Origin: Thiocystis violascens DSM 198
Lineage (GTDB): Bacteria > Pseudomonadota > Gammaproteobacteria > Chromatiales > Chromatiaceae
Length of the DNA stretch: 64,000 nt
Direction: 5' to 3'
Assembly: GCF_000227745.2 (NCBI RefSeq)
Contig: NC_018012.1
Span: 1,397,478-1,461,477 of the forward strand
Shown: one piece after another, positions 7,915 to 16,327 of the stretch
Layout: each line of letters opens with the position of its first letter
How positions within the stretch are numbered: the stretch's first letter is position 1
Program-made: the position numbers and the translations under genes
Notes under the pieces: model-generated
What the model was told of the DNA's origin: nothing
Databases searched by the model: none
Seen by the model: the letters and a program-made list of their open reading frames with translations, nothing else

Positions 7915-9414
7915 ATGCTGGAACGCTTCATCCTGGAAGTCGCCGATCCACCGGGACGGATGAGCCTTTACGATTACGAGAGCCGCGCGCTCTTGAACGA
8001 GATCTCGGGCCGTGACTGGGGAACCATGTTGCAGCGGCTCACCGACTTCGCCGACGCCGAGACGGATGGTTCGGAGCAGGTGGCGCGGTTCGACGCGCCA
8101 GGGGGCGACTCTCGGCTCAGTATCGGCGCCACCGTCGAAGACCCCGCCGTCGCCCTGACGACACTGCTTGCGGCCGGTCGCGGACTGACGCCCGCAACGC
8201 CGACCGAGACGGCCTCTCCCGGTCAGAAGCGCAGTCGCCGCAAGCTTTGGGAGGTTCCGCATAAGTATCACTGCCCCATCATCGGAACCTGTCTGGAGGT
8301 CGCCGACCTGCGGCGCATCGGCGCCCGTTTCGCCTGGCGCAACAAGGAGCGGCCGAGCGAGTACGAGATCCATGTGAGCTTCGTCGGCGCGGCCGATGAC
8401 CGCAACGCACTCTCGCAGGCAACCCATAAGCTGCTGGAGAAGCGGTATGCCGGGGTGGTGAGACGCTTCGCCAAGGCGCGCTCGCCGGAGGAGTTGCTGG
8501 CGCTCTGGGCGGAGGCGCTGGGATCCGGCCAGGTTCCGGCTGCACTCTGGGCCATCATGACGCACCCTAAGGCGGATGCCGCCGTCATGGCCCTGGCCTA
8601 CGAGGATGTCCACATGCTCTCCCACCAGATTGGGGCCGGGCAGCGGGCGGACCTGAAGGCACTCGCCGAGACGGGCCAGGAACTCGCGCGCCTGAAGCGC
8701 GAGTTCGACGCATTACAGCGACGCACGCGGGAGCAGACGGACACCCGCGAGCGCGAGTTCGCCAGCTTGACCGCACGCCTTGAACGGAGCGAGGAGGAGC
8801 GCGACCGCATGCGCGAACGCGAGCAGAAACTCAGCGAGCGTCTCAAGGCCAACGGCGCGGAGGCGCATTGGGAGGCCATCGGTGACCGCGATGCGCGTGT
8901 CGCGTGGCTCGAGGAGACGCTGGCTGACAGCGAATCGCGCACCGCTGCCTGGCGCGAAAAGCACGGCCTGGCACAGGCCGAGTGCGAGCGGCTCGCACGG
9001 CTGGCGCGGGAGCGCACGGCCGACTGCGAAGCCCTGGATCGCCTGTTCTTCCAGTCCAGCACCGCGTCTTGCGGCGACTGTCCCAACGAGGACTGCGCGC
9101 AACGCGCCGACCTCGGTGGCCGGCTCGTGCTCTGCGTCGGCGGACGCAAGCCCCTGGTCGAGCAGTATCGGCGCCTGGTGACCGGCTGCAATGGCCGCTT
9201 CGACCATCACGACGGTGGGCTCGAGGACAATCAGCGCCGCCTCGAGGCCATGCTGGCGTCCGCCGATGCCGTGGTCTGCGCGGCCGATTACGTCAGCCAT
9301 GACGCTTATTATCGGACCAAGCGCTTCTGCAAACGCCTGGAAAAGCCGCACGTCCTCCTCGGCAGCTCGGGCGTGTCTGCCTTTGCGCGCGCGCTCGAAC
9401 AGGTGGCCGGCTAG
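7915..9414 (+). CDS. DUF2325 protein with long coiled coil and Cys cluster
   Basis: 499 residues. Near residues 118-126 there is a H-x-x-x-H-C-P-I-I-G-T-C-L motif. Residues about 235-375 form a charged heptad-rich coiled coil. Then comes a cysteine cluster (C-G-D-C-P-N-E-D-C, about residues 384-393) and a C-terminal DUF2325 domain (V-L-C-V-G-G-R-K-P-L, residues about 403-495), with the D-H-H-D-G-G and A-D-Y-V-S-H-D-A segments of that family. GGAG precedes the ATG. The conserved Cys and His residues suggest metal or redox sensing, but no biochemical role is established that I can state. Position directly after hemP suggests iron-linked expression. Confidence 0.82.
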   Translation: MLERFILEVADPPGRMSLYDYESRALLNEISGRDWGTMLQRLTDFADAETDGSEQVARFDAPGGDSRLSIGATVEDPAVALTTLLAAGRGLTPATPTETASPGQKRSRRKLWEVPHKYHCPIIGTCLEVADLRRIGARFAWRNKERPSEYEIHVSFVGAADDRNALSQATHKLLEKRYAGVVRRFAKARSPEELLALWAEALGSGQVPAALWAIMTHPKADAAVMALAYEDVHMLSHQIGAGQRADLKALAETGQELARLKREFDALQRRTREQTDTREREFASLTARLERSEEERDRMREREQKLSERLKANGAEAHWEAIGDRDARVAWLEETLADSESRTAAWREKHGLAQAECERLARLARERTADCEALDRLFFQSSTASCGDCPNEDCAQRADLGGRLVLCVGGRKPLVEQYRRLVTGCNGRFDHHDGGLEDNQRRLEAMLASADAVVCAADYVSHDAYYRTKRFCKRLEKPHVLLGSSGVSAFARALEQVAG

Positions 9415-9507
9415 AGGCGTGCGGCGGCCGCGCCGAGCGCGGATCCGCGATCCGGTCAGTCAAGCGACTCGATGCCGCGGCGCTGGCGCGCCGACGGTCT
9501 CATAGTC

Positions 9508-9906
9508 TCAATCATCCGCCTCGGCGCCCGACACCTGCTGGCGCCCGTGGCGAAAACGACGCCCTCGCCCCAGTTCCAGCACGGGCGAACCGAAAAAGGC
9601 CAGCACCGTCAGGTCTTCCTGAATATCGAAAAACGCATGATCGCAGGCCGCATGCACATACATGAGCGTGCCCTGCTGAACCCGATGCACGGTTTCGCCA
9701 ACCCTCAATTGCCCCCTGCCTTCAAGAACCAGATAGAGTTCATCCTCTTCATGGGCGCTGGCCATGTCCCGGGAACCCACCGGGAGATGGTAGATGGAGC
9801 AGGAGAGCGACGGCGTGCGCAGGAACTCCTTAAAGGTGACGCCGTTGCGCTCGACCTTGGCGAGCAGGTCATCGAGTTGGAAGACGTCCCAATCTATCTC
9901 TTGCAT
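9508..9906 (-). CDS. Small cupin-domain protein
   Basis: 132 residues from the ATG at 9906; longer upstream frames give Arg-rich sequence without homology signs. The single cupin fold shows motif 1 as A-H-E-E-D-E-L-Y-L-V-L-E-G-R-G and motif 2 as G-T-L-M-Y-V-H-A-A-C-D-H-A-F-F. The usual metal-binding His and Glu residues are present, so it probably binds a divalent metal. Such small cupins include dioxygenases, isomerases and sugar-binding proteins; the substrate cannot be told. It is convergent with the DUF2325 gene and appears to be a single-gene unit with an AT-rich upstream stretch (9907-9945). Confidence 0.78.
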   Translation of the reverse strand: MQEIDWDVFQLDDLLAKVERNGVTFKEFLRTPSLSCSIYHLPVGSRDMASAHEEDELYLVLEGRGQLRVGETVHRVQQGTLMYVHAACDHAFFDIQEDLTVLAFFGSPVLELGRGRRFRHGRQQVSGAEADD

Positions 9907-10389
9907 GGAATCAAACCTATAAAAACAGTAAATTAATCGGTCTGCGAACTGTCGCGACGATAGCAAGCAACGGCCGTTCAGGCAACTGAGAGAGATTTGC
10001 ATATTCATCCCTCTTCCCTCGGCGGAAGGAAGGTTCCGCGGACGCGCGTACGCATCGCCTCGGCAAGTGGGCGCGCAGGTGCTCGGCCAGAATGTAGACT
10101 CGCCGCTGCCAGCGCCCCAGCGGTGCAAGCCTGAGTCCGGGCAGAGTCCGCGCATCGCAGGCAAGCCACAAGATCCACCGCCTCGGCGAAACGCCCCGAC
10201 TGCCGAGCGCCGCCGACGACACCCTCTGGAACCTGACCGAGGCACGCCTCATCGCCAGCCACGACATCCGCCAGCCCTATGGCGCCGCCCTCGCCCGCGA
10301 CGGCGCCTACGTCATCACAGGCGACATCGGCGTCTGGACAACCACCTCCTGTGGCTCGACCCGACACAGGCCGCGCGGGATGGCGTAGC
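9907..10389. other. Degenerate stretch without an intact gene
   Basis: Apart from the cupin upstream region there is no intact gene. Around 10197-10388 the plus strand reads D-D-T-L-W-N-L-T-E-A-R-L-I-A-S-H-D and A-L-A-R-D-G-A-Y-V-I-T-G, reminiscent of a beta-propeller repeat, but it breaks off on both sides. I treat it as a possible gene fragment. Confidence 0.3.
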
Positions 10390-10518
10390 TTAGGCGAATA
10401 GAGCTTGCCCTGCGAAAGCCGGTTGCCTCCCGTCGGCTGCCCCCCACTTGCGCAAGGTAACGACGGACACCCCTAAGAGCGCCGCTGCCTCGCCTATCTT
10501 GACTAATCTCTTTTCCAT
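10390..10518 (-). pseudogene. MerR/IS607-resolvase-like HTH fragment
   Basis: A 42-codon frame starts M-E-K-R-L-V-K-I-G-E-A-A-A-L-L-G-V-S-V-V-T-L-R-K-W, divided here as the winged HTH of MerR-type regulators and of the serine resolvases (TnpA) of IS607 elements. After the Trp it degenerates and stops, so only the first DNA-binding helices remain. It sits directly beside the left end of the IS200/IS605-type element, on the same strand as its transposase. Confidence 0.55.
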
Positions 10519-10529
10519 AGTTGGAAATT

Positions 10530-11180
10530 AGTAACCATCCCCCGGCAGAGCCGGGGGCTTTGAATTCGTGAGCCGCTCAAAGCGGCAAGGGGTCGCTAAC
10601 GCGGCCCCACGGTTCTTGGGCCGCCTAAAGGCGGCAAATCAGTCCCACAGATTGAGCTGGTCGAGTCGCTTGTCCTCGCGCTCTTGGTGCTGAATGTACG
10701 CACGGATCGTTGCTTCATCCCGACCGACCGTCGACACAAAATACCCGCGTGCCCAGAAATGCTGTCCCCGAAAGTTGCGCTGACGCTCTCCGTAGACCCG
10801 CGCCAGGTGGATGGCACTCTTACCCTTGATGTAGCCCACCACCTGGGACACGGCGTACTTGGGCGGAATCGCAATCAGCATATGCACATGATCCGCCATC
10901 AAATGCCCTTCCTCGATCACGCTTTCGCGCTGCCTCGCCAGCTTGTGGAAGACCTCCCCAAGATGCGTGCGCAACTGCCCATACAACACGCGGCGACGGC
11001 ACTTCGGAATGAAGACAACAGGATATTTACACTCCCACTTGGAGTGGCTTAGGCTTTCAAATGCGTCCATCGGACTCTCCTCAGTCGTGTGCTTGGCGGC
11101 TCACGCTGCGGAGTGTCCCCGATGGACTCCCGGAAATGTCAAACTGCTACTGTCACCCCGGCAAAGCCGGGGGATTTCTC
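10530..11180 (-). mobile_element. IS200/IS605-type element with subterminal hairpins
   Basis: The single transposase gene is flanked by imperfect palindromes of the kind recognised by Y1 transposases: an 8-bp stem at 10539-10557 (CCCCCGGC/GCCGGGGG) on one side and a 7-bp stem at 11156-11172 (CCCCGGC/GCCGGGG) on the other, with the same sequence. Two more small hairpins (10572-10586 and 10620-10635) lie between the gene end and the outer hairpin. These elements have no inverted repeats or target duplications, so the exact ends are estimates. Confidence 0.75.
10639..11070 (-). CDS. tnpA: IS200/IS605-family Y1 transposase TnpA
   Basis: 143 residues, the normal size. The histidine pair of the HUH active site is in D-H-V-H-M-L-I-A-I-P. 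The catalytic tyrosine is probably the Tyr in T-I-R-A-Y-I-Q-H-Q-E near the C-terminus. W-E-C-K-Y-P-V-V-F-I-P-K and F-W-A-R-G-Y-F-V are other family blocks. No TnpB gene accompanies it, so this is an IS200-type, transposase-only element. The gene is intact, and the flanking hairpins are present, so it may still move by single-strand excision. Confidence 0.92.
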   Translation of the reverse strand: MDAFESLSHSKWECKYPVVFIPKCRRRVLYGQLRTHLGEVFHKLARQRESVIEEGHLMADHVHMLIAIPPKYAVSQVVGYIKGKSAIHLARVYGERQRNFRGQHFWARGYFVSTVGRDEATIRAYIQHQEREDKRLDQLNLWD

Positions 11181-11367
11181 ATTTTATTAAAGATAGAAGG
11201 AAGTTTCTTCCATCAAAAGTTAAAAGCCCCATCGCACCTGCCTGTACCGATCACGCCTGCCCCATCGAACGCACTCGATCCGCGCCCCAAAATATTAAGA
11301 ATGCGTCGCAAATACGTATAATCGCGGCCACGTCCCGCCAGGCGCCCGTTCGATCACCGATCATGGC

Positions 11368-11920
11368 ATGCAGCACGCATGGGAGTTGCAGAGCCACATC
11401 CGCCGGGGCCTGCTCAAGCAGGGCAAGGACAGCCAGGCGCTCAAGGCGGAACTCGATGAGCTGAACAGGCTCAAGCGCGAATTCGCGGACCTGCGTATCG
11501 ACGCCCTGCGGCGTCTTCGCGGTGCAAACGCAGACGACAGCGGACTGGATCCAGGGCGAACCGGGGGATGCGCTGTGGACACGCCAGATCTACCGGAGGT
11601 CCACGCGGCTCGAGAACCCGCTACGTCAACTGGAGCGACACAGTGGCACCCTGGCGAGCGCGCCGGGAATCCCGGCGGAACACTTCCATCCGGTCGTGAC
11701 CTTCGTGGGCGATACGGCCTTCAATCGGGGCCTGAGCTTCGTGGACTATATTCGGTCCTTCGAGACTCTGATCTTCAGCGAACACGAGGTTATGGAGATG
11801 GCGCAAAGACTTGATCGGGCCGCCTCCCGGCAACCTTGGCGACACGCCGGGCGCAGGCTCGGTTGCGCGAGTTGAAATCCGCGGCCGACGCGAGCGCTGC
11901 TGTCTGCCCCTGCTGCGGCG
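11368..11920 (+). pseudogene. Broken NERD-domain gene
   Basis: From about 11490 the frame shared with position 11522 reads C-G-V-F-A-V-Q-T, L-W-T-R-Q-I-Y, E-N-P-L-R-Q, F-H-P-V-V-T-F-V-G-D and Y-I-R-S-F, the ordered motifs of the nuclease-related (NERD) domain. Near 11830 the frame shifts; the next frame gives A-R-L-R-E-L-K and then C-P-C-C-G, the start of the zinc ribbon that ends many NERD proteins. The upstream part (11368-11500) is in yet another frame and encodes a charged helix I do not recognise. At least two frameshifts and loss of the zinc-ribbon end make it non-functional. A TATAAT hexamer lies near 11315. Confidence 0.55.
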
Positions 11921-12146
11921 CTAATCACCGCTGCGCTTCCAAGCGCCGGCGAACCCTTTGACGTAGGCCGTTGGGTCGAGCACGGGCTCCACGGTCAGCC
12001 CGTTGGTCGTGGTCGTGCCACGAATCAACCCCAGCATGATCGGCAGGCTGCGTAGCGGATGTCCGGCCCAATTGCGGCTGATCTGGCTAACGAGCATGCA
12101 GGCGTGGCTGCACCCCGGAAAATGAAAGATGCTATGCGGGAGACCG
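11921..12146 (-). pseudogene. C-terminal remnant of an ISAzo13-like transposase
   Basis: On the minus strand the frame ending at 11921 reads F-H-F-P-G-C-S-H, then V-S-Q-I-S-R-N-W-A-G-H-P-L-R-S-L-P and T-T-T-T-N-G-L-T-V-E-P-V-L-D, matching my memory of the conserved C-terminal end of ISAzo13-family transposases (H-F-P-P-G-T-S ... I-S-x-N-W-R-G-x-P-L ... T-T-T-x-T-G-L). Everything upstream of about residue 1 of this block is gone. The fragment abuts the NERD remnant on one side and the IS110 region on the other. Confidence 0.55.
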
Positions 12147-13223
12147 CGCAGCGAGGTCGGTCAAGTGTTTGGCGACTCGATCCTGATGGCTAACGTGACC
12201 CGCCGCCCCTGCTCCGAACCCCGGAATGCATCGCCACAGAGCGCACGGTAAAGAGGTCCAAGCGCACCGCGCTTGAGAGGGAAGTCGGTGGTGGCCTGCG
12301 CGGTCTCCCTGTCGCCAGTGTAGCGCTTGGAGAAATGGCATGGAACTGACACCGATCGATCGTCGCGTGGTGGCGCTGGATGTCCATCAGGCCAAGCTGA
12401 CCATTTGCGCCCTGTTCGAGAATGCTGACGGGCAAGCGCAGGTGGAATTGAGGGAGTTCGGTGGTTTTAAACGGGATCGTCGGGCCATGGCGGAATGGGT
12501 GGCGTCCTTTGAGCCCGAGGTGGTGGTGATGGAAAGCACGGGGATTTATTGGAAGAGTCCCTATGCGGCCCTGGAGAAAGCCGGCATCGCGGCGCTGGTG
12601 GTCAACGCGCATCATGTCAAGCAGGTGCCGGGTCGCAAGACCGATATCGCCGATGCGCAGTGGTTGGCGATCCTGGCCCGCAGCGCTCTCTTGACGGGGA
12701 GCTTCGTCCCACCGGCGAACCTGCGTGAGCTGCGTCTGGTCTCGCGTCAGATGCAGAAATTCACGGGCATTCTGGCGGGGGAGAAGAACCGTTTGCACAA
12801 GGTGCTGACCGACGGAGGCATTCGCCTCTCGGCCGTCGTCAGCGACATCCACGGAGCTTCGACACGGGCCATGATCAAGGGCCTGCTGGACGGTGAGACG
12901 CCGGAACAAGTCTTGACCTATGCCAGTAAACGGTTAAAGGCGACTGAAGAGGAACTGCTCGACGCTCTGGATGGCGACCTCAGTGACACGCATCGCTTCG
13001 TGCTGCGTGAGATCCTGGCGCACATCGAGGAACTCGAAGCCCGCATTCGTGGTTTTCAACAGCATTTGCTCCAGGCGCTTCAACCGCACCAGCCCCTGTT
13101 GCAAGCGTTGCAGACCATTCCGGGGCTCGATGCCATTGGCGCGGCCATGCTGCTGGTGGAAATCGGCACCGACATGGCGGCGTTCGGCTCGCCCGAGAAG
13201 CTTGCCGCCTGGGCTGGCGTCTG
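12147..13223 (+). mobile_element. Truncated IS110-family element (first copy)
   Basis: Consists of a non-coding leader of roughly 190 bases and the transposase gene, cut at 13223 by the left end of the IS3-family element. The left boundary is a guess: it is placed at the end of the ISAzo13-like fragment. The matching 3' part of the IS110 element is not found beyond the right end of the IS3 element at 16140, so a deletion accompanied or followed the insertion. In IS110 elements the 5' leader encodes the bridge RNA that guides target choice. Confidence 0.6.
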
Positions 13224-13263
13224 TGAGGTTCCCCCGAAATTTCGTCTTCCAAGGGTGACGTAG
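12340..13263 (+). pseudogene. IS110-family transposase, C-terminus removed by IS3 insertion
   Basis: The RuvC-like DEDD domain is intact: A-L-D-V-H-Q-A-K (Asp), V-M-E-S-T-G-I-Y-W (Glu) and K-T-D-I-A-D-A-Q-W-L-A (Asp pair). The C-terminal transposase_20 domain begins (I-P-G-L-D-A-I-G-A-A-M-L-L-V-E-I-G) but ends after W-A-G-V at about residue 294; the last 13 codons are read from the IS3 inverted repeat. Normal family members continue for some 40-50 residues with a G-x-x-x-S-x-G-K block. The protein is probably inactive although its frame is open to 13263. Confidence 0.85.
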
Positions 13264-13288
13264 ACTGTCTGTCACACTGGAGACGCTG

Positions 13289-13711
13289 ATGCAGAAGATT
13301 CCGAAGCAAGAGTTCACCGCCGCGTTCAAGGAACAGGCGGTGAAGCGGGTCAAGGACGGCAAACGCGTGAGCGCGGTGGCCAAGGAGATGGGTCTGGTCG
13401 AGCAGACCCTGCGCCACTGGGTGAAGGCGTTCGATGCCGGCACGCTCAACGGCGCGGGCATCAGGAAGGTCACGCCGGAGGCGATGGATCTGTCGCGTCT
13501 GCGCGCGGAGAACGCGCGGCTCAAACGCGAGGTCGAGATCTTACAAAACCGCCCTCGCGGGTTTTCCTGCGCCCGATGGATAGAAACAGGCAGTCGCCTA
13601 CACTCATGGTCGGCACGGACATTGGCCGCCTGCTTTTTGGAGGCATTGACCCCGTCAAAAAACCTGGCCCAGGGGAAGCTGCGGACCCAATTGTGGTGGC
13701 ACATTGCGTGA
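13289..13711 (+). pseudogene. IS3-family OrfA, interrupted
   Basis: Residues 1-85 are a typical OrfA: a transposase_8 HTH (F-K-E-Q-A-V-K-R-V, S-A-V-A-K-E-M-G, T-L-R-H-W-V-K-A) followed by the leucine-zipper stretch (L-R-A-E-N-A-R-L-K-R-E-V-E-I-L). At 13543 the frame runs into the inserted IS110 element and continues with foreign residues to 13711. The missing OrfA end resumes at 15152 (R-K-A-T-A-Y) and stops at 15213, carrying an extra 24-base in-frame insert at 15169-15192. Confidence 0.85.
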
Positions 13712-13771
13712 CCCCGTTTAGGAAAGTGATCTGATCCGAGTCCCCGTCCGTTGCATGGACAGTCCATCGTC
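13544..13771 (+). ncRNA. Candidate bridge-RNA leader of the second IS110 element
   Basis: The 228 bases between the left junction and the transposase start contain no gene of their own. They start with a hairpin (AAAACC near 13545 pairing with GGTTTT near 13560). In IS110 elements this leader is known to encode the structured bridge RNA with target- and donor-binding loops. Placement here is by analogy; I did not identify the loops. Confidence 0.35.
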
Positions 13772-15088
13772 ATGCCGATGGAGGCGACCCTGTCTGACCA
13801 ACGCCGCACCACGAAGCCCGCAAGACTTCCCGTCATCCATGAACGCGCCGCCGGCATCGACATGGGTTCGCGGTTCCATGTTGTCGCGGTGGGGGCTGAC
13901 CGTTGCGACGAACCCGTCAAAACCTTTCAAGCGTTCACGGGCGACCGCGTCCGGCTAGCGGACTGGCTCCAGTCGCTGGGAATCGAGACGGTCGCGATGG
14001 AATCGACGGGCGTTTCTTGGGTGGCGGCGGACGAAATCTTCGAGGATCGTGGCCTGGAGGTCATCGTGGCCAATGCGCGCGAGGCGCGCGCGGTGCCGGG
14101 ACGCAAGAGTGATGTCAACGATGCCCAGTGGCGGCAACGCCTTCATGCCTGCGGGCTGCTGCGGGCCCGCTTTCGCCCCGGATCAGACATTGCCGCGTTG
14201 CGCGCCGATGTGCGGCGACGGGAGCGGCCTATCGATGATGCGGCGGCGCACATCCAGCACCTGCAGAAGGCACTCACCTTGATGAACCTGCAGTTGCAGC
14301 CTGTCGTCACTGACGTGACCGGCACGACCGGCATGAAGAGCATCCGCGCCATGGTCGGCGGCGAGCGTGACCCGCAAGGACTGGCGACCCGACGCGACGT
14401 TCGTTGCAAAGCGGACACGCAGACCGTCTGCGCCGCCTTGGTGGGCAACGACCAGCCCGAGCCTGTCTTCGCGCTGACCCAAGCCTTGGCCTTGTATGAT
14501 GTTGACCAGACGCGCGTTGAAACATGTGACGCCCGGATCCAGCAGGTCTTGGCAGGGCTCAACGCCGGGAAGGACATGCCCGACGAGCCGTTGCCCAAGC
14601 CCCGCCATCGCACCACTCAACCTAATGCGGTCAACTTTAATGTTCGGGAGGCTTTGGACCAATTGGTCGGCGTCGATTTGACGCAGATCCATGGCGTCGG
14701 CTCCTCTCTGGCTCTCCGCCTGATGACCGAATGCGGTACCGACCTGAGTCGCTGGCCCAGCGCCAAGCATTTCACTGCGTGGCTGACGCTGGCGCCGGGG
14801 AGCAAAAGCAGCGGGGGCAAGGTCCTGTCGGCCCACACGCGTCAAACGACCAACCGCGTTGCCGCACACCGGCGGCTGGCCGCCGTCACGCTTGGGCGGA
14901 CGGACACCGCGTTGGGCGCCTTTGACCGAAGGCTGTCGGCGCGGGTTGGTCAGTCCAAGGCGGTGACTGCGACGGCCCGCAAGATCGCGGTGCTGTTCTA
15001 CAACGCCATGCGCTTCGGCATGGATGACCGCGATCCTGGGGCGGACCAGTACGAACGCCAAGACCGTGACCGCGTCATCAAGCAATGA
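13772..15088 (+). CDS. IS110-family transposase, intact
   Basis: 438 residues from the ATG at 13772 (a TTG at 13751 and an ATG at 13778 are alternatives). The DEDD nuclease domain shows G-I-D-M-G-S-R-F-H, V-A-M-E-S-T-G-V-S-W and K-S-D-V-N-D-A-Q-W. The C-terminal transposase_20 domain shows I-H-G-V-G-S-S-L-A-L-R-L-M-T-E-C-G and the later P-G-S-K-S-S-G-G-K block with its serines. The protein is longer than the first IS110 transposase in this window and belongs to a different subgroup. It is read in the same direction as the host IS3 element. It appears active. Confidence 0.9.
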   Translation: MPMEATLSDQRRTTKPARLPVIHERAAGIDMGSRFHVVAVGADRCDEPVKTFQAFTGDRVRLADWLQSLGIETVAMESTGVSWVAADEIFEDRGLEVIVANAREARAVPGRKSDVNDAQWRQRLHACGLLRARFRPGSDIAALRADVRRRERPIDDAAAHIQHLQKALTLMNLQLQPVVTDVTGTTGMKSIRAMVGGERDPQGLATRRDVRCKADTQTVCAALVGNDQPEPVFALTQALALYDVDQTRVETCDARIQQVLAGLNAGKDMPDEPLPKPRHRTTQPNAVNFNVREALDQLVGVDLTQIHGVGSSLALRLMTECGTDLSRWPSAKHFTAWLTLAPGSKSSGGKVLSAHTRQTTNRVAAHRRLAAVTLGRTDTALGAFDRRLSARVGQSKAVTATARKIAVLFYNAMRFGMDDRDPGADQYERQDRDRVIKQ

Positions 15089-15168
15089 CACCGACGCGCC
15101 GCCGCATTCGGTTTCACCCTGCAGGAGGGCCGCCCCGCAAGGTGTTTCTTAGGAAAGCGACGGCGTAC

Positions 15169-15192
15169 CCTTCGGCTTCGCTCAGGACAGGC
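15169..15192. repeat. 24-base in-frame insert of a dispersed repeat
   Basis: The end of IS3 OrfA should run from TAC straight into TTCGCGCG (Y-F-A-R-E). Instead 24 bases (CCTTCGGCTTC...) lie between, keeping the frame and adding eight codons. The same core (CTTCGGCTTCGCT) recurs in the repeat at 25669-25784. Confidence 0.55.
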
Positions 15193-15209
15193 TTCGCGCG
15201 AGAGGCGTT

Positions 15210-16101
15210 GTGAAGTACGCCTGGATTGATGCGCACCGCCAGGCATTCGCCTTGAGCGAGCTCTGCGAGGTGCTGGCGGTCAGCGTCAGCGGCTACCGCG
15301 CCTGGAAGCGTGGCGGCACCGCAGATCGTTAGGGCCTGACGAATGCCCAACGGCTGGCCTTGATTCAGTCCATCCATGCTGAACTCAAGGGAGTCTACGG
15401 CAGCCCGCGGATGGTGCATGAACGGCGCGCCCGGGGCTTCTCGGCGAGCAAGGCGCGGGGGGAACGGCTGATGCGCGAGCACGGCATCCGGGGGCGCCAC
15501 AAGCGCCGCGATAAGGCCACGACCGACTCCAAACACAGCCTGCCGGTGGCCGACAACCGGCTCGCGCGCGACTTCACCCCGAGCGGCCCGAATCAGGTCT
15601 GGAGCGCCGACATCACCGACCTGTGGACGGATGAAGGCTGGCTGTACTTGGCCATCGTGCTGGACCTGTTCAACCGCGAGGTCGTGGGCGGGTCGCTGAA
15701 GCCGCGCATGACGGCCGACCGCGTGACCGACGCGCTGACCATGGGTGGGTTTCGACGCCAGACGGCCCCCGGGCTGATCCACCATTCCGATCGGGGGAGC
15801 CAGTACGCCAGTCATGCCTTCCAGGCCAAGCTGGCGCAGGACGGCATGGTCTGCTCGATGAGCCGCAAGGGGAACTGCTGGGACAACGCCCCGACCGAGA
15901 GCTGGTTCAACAGCTTCAAGCACGCGCGCGTCTTTCGGGGAGCGCTTCGCCACCCGGGACGCCATGAAGGCCACAGCCTTTGAGTACATCGAGGTGTTCT
16001 ACAACCGCAAGCGTCTGCATTCCACCCTCGGGTACACCTCACCGGTTCAGTTTCTGAAAGACTGGATCAGCACTCAGCAGAGAGAAAAACAGGTCGCATG
16101 A
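15210..16101 (+). pseudogene. IS3-family OrfB (integrase-like transposase), with stop and frameshift
   Basis: Begins at a GTG overlapping the OrfA stop (V-K-Y-A-W-I-D). An in-frame TAG at 15330-15332 interrupts it after A-D-R. Beyond this the frame carries the IS3 core: V-W-S-A-D-I-T-D (first Asp), H-S-D-R-G-S-Q-Y (second Asp) and N-A-P-T-E-S-W-F (Glu). Near 15932 an extra T shifts the frame; the true end (E-Y-I-E-V-F-Y-N-R-K-R-L-H-S-T-L-G-Y) continues in the next frame and stops at 16101. DDE residues survive, but the gene cannot make a full protein. Confidence 0.88.
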
Positions 16102-16282
16102 ACACACTCTCTTGGAAGACGAAAAACCGAGGGAACCTCAGTCCTCAAACGGGTGGGGTGCGAAATACGTGTTCGACGTGACTGCCGAGCAGAGCTGGCG
16201 CGACGGACGAAAGCGATCAGCCTCATGCAAGGCGGAATTTCAAAGCACGCGGGGGCGGTTCGGGCAAGGCCAATGGTTCGGC

Positions 16283-16306
16283 CCGCCCCCCCTGCGGGCG
16301 GGGCGG
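16283..16306 (-). terminator. GC-rich hairpin downstream of the hydrogenase operon
   Basis: CCGCCCC at 16283-16289 pairs with GGGGCGG at 16300-16306, followed on the minus strand by no clear T-run. It lies about 20 bases after the last gene of the operon and may end its transcript. The 140 bases between it and the IS3 end hold nothing recognisable. Confidence 0.35.
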
Positions 16307-16327
16307 TCCAAGCGGATCTCGGCGGGT

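Larger units (their letters stand above)
13544..15151 (+). mobile_element. IS110-family element (second copy), inserted in IS3 OrfA
   Basis: Removing 13544-15151 rejoins the IS3 OrfA frame (E-I-L then R-K-A-T-A-Y), which defines the ends. The pentamer TCTTA is found at both junctions (13539-13543 and 15147-15151), so one copy may be target and the other element or core sequence. IS110 elements lack inverted repeats and usually lack target duplications. It carries one intact transposase gene with a long 5' leader and short 3' tail. Confidence 0.8.
13224..16140 (+). mobile_element. IS3-family element, split by a second IS110 element
   Basis: The termini are inverted repeats of about 30 bp with a few mismatches: both begin TGAGGTTCCC and end in TCGTCTTCCAAG when read inward (13224-13253 and 16111-16140). 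OrfA and OrfB of an IS3 transposase lie between them, but 1.6 kb of an IS110 element is inserted at 13543/13544. Without that insertion the element would be about 1.3 kb, normal for IS3. No target duplication flanks it. OrfB carries further mutations, so the element is dead. Confidence 0.85.

Noticed and set aside
10197-10388. Beta-propeller gene on the plus strand
   Set aside because: Only about 50 residues look propeller-like and both sides break off, so I list it only as a possible fragment.
12132-12341. Short minus-strand frame before the first IS110 transposase
   Set aside because: It lies in the element's leader, has no family features and its composition looks like read-through of non-coding DNA.
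15330-15332. In-frame TAG in IS3 OrfB as a recoded codon
   Set aside because: The same gene has a separate frameshift and a split OrfA, so ordinary decay explains it.
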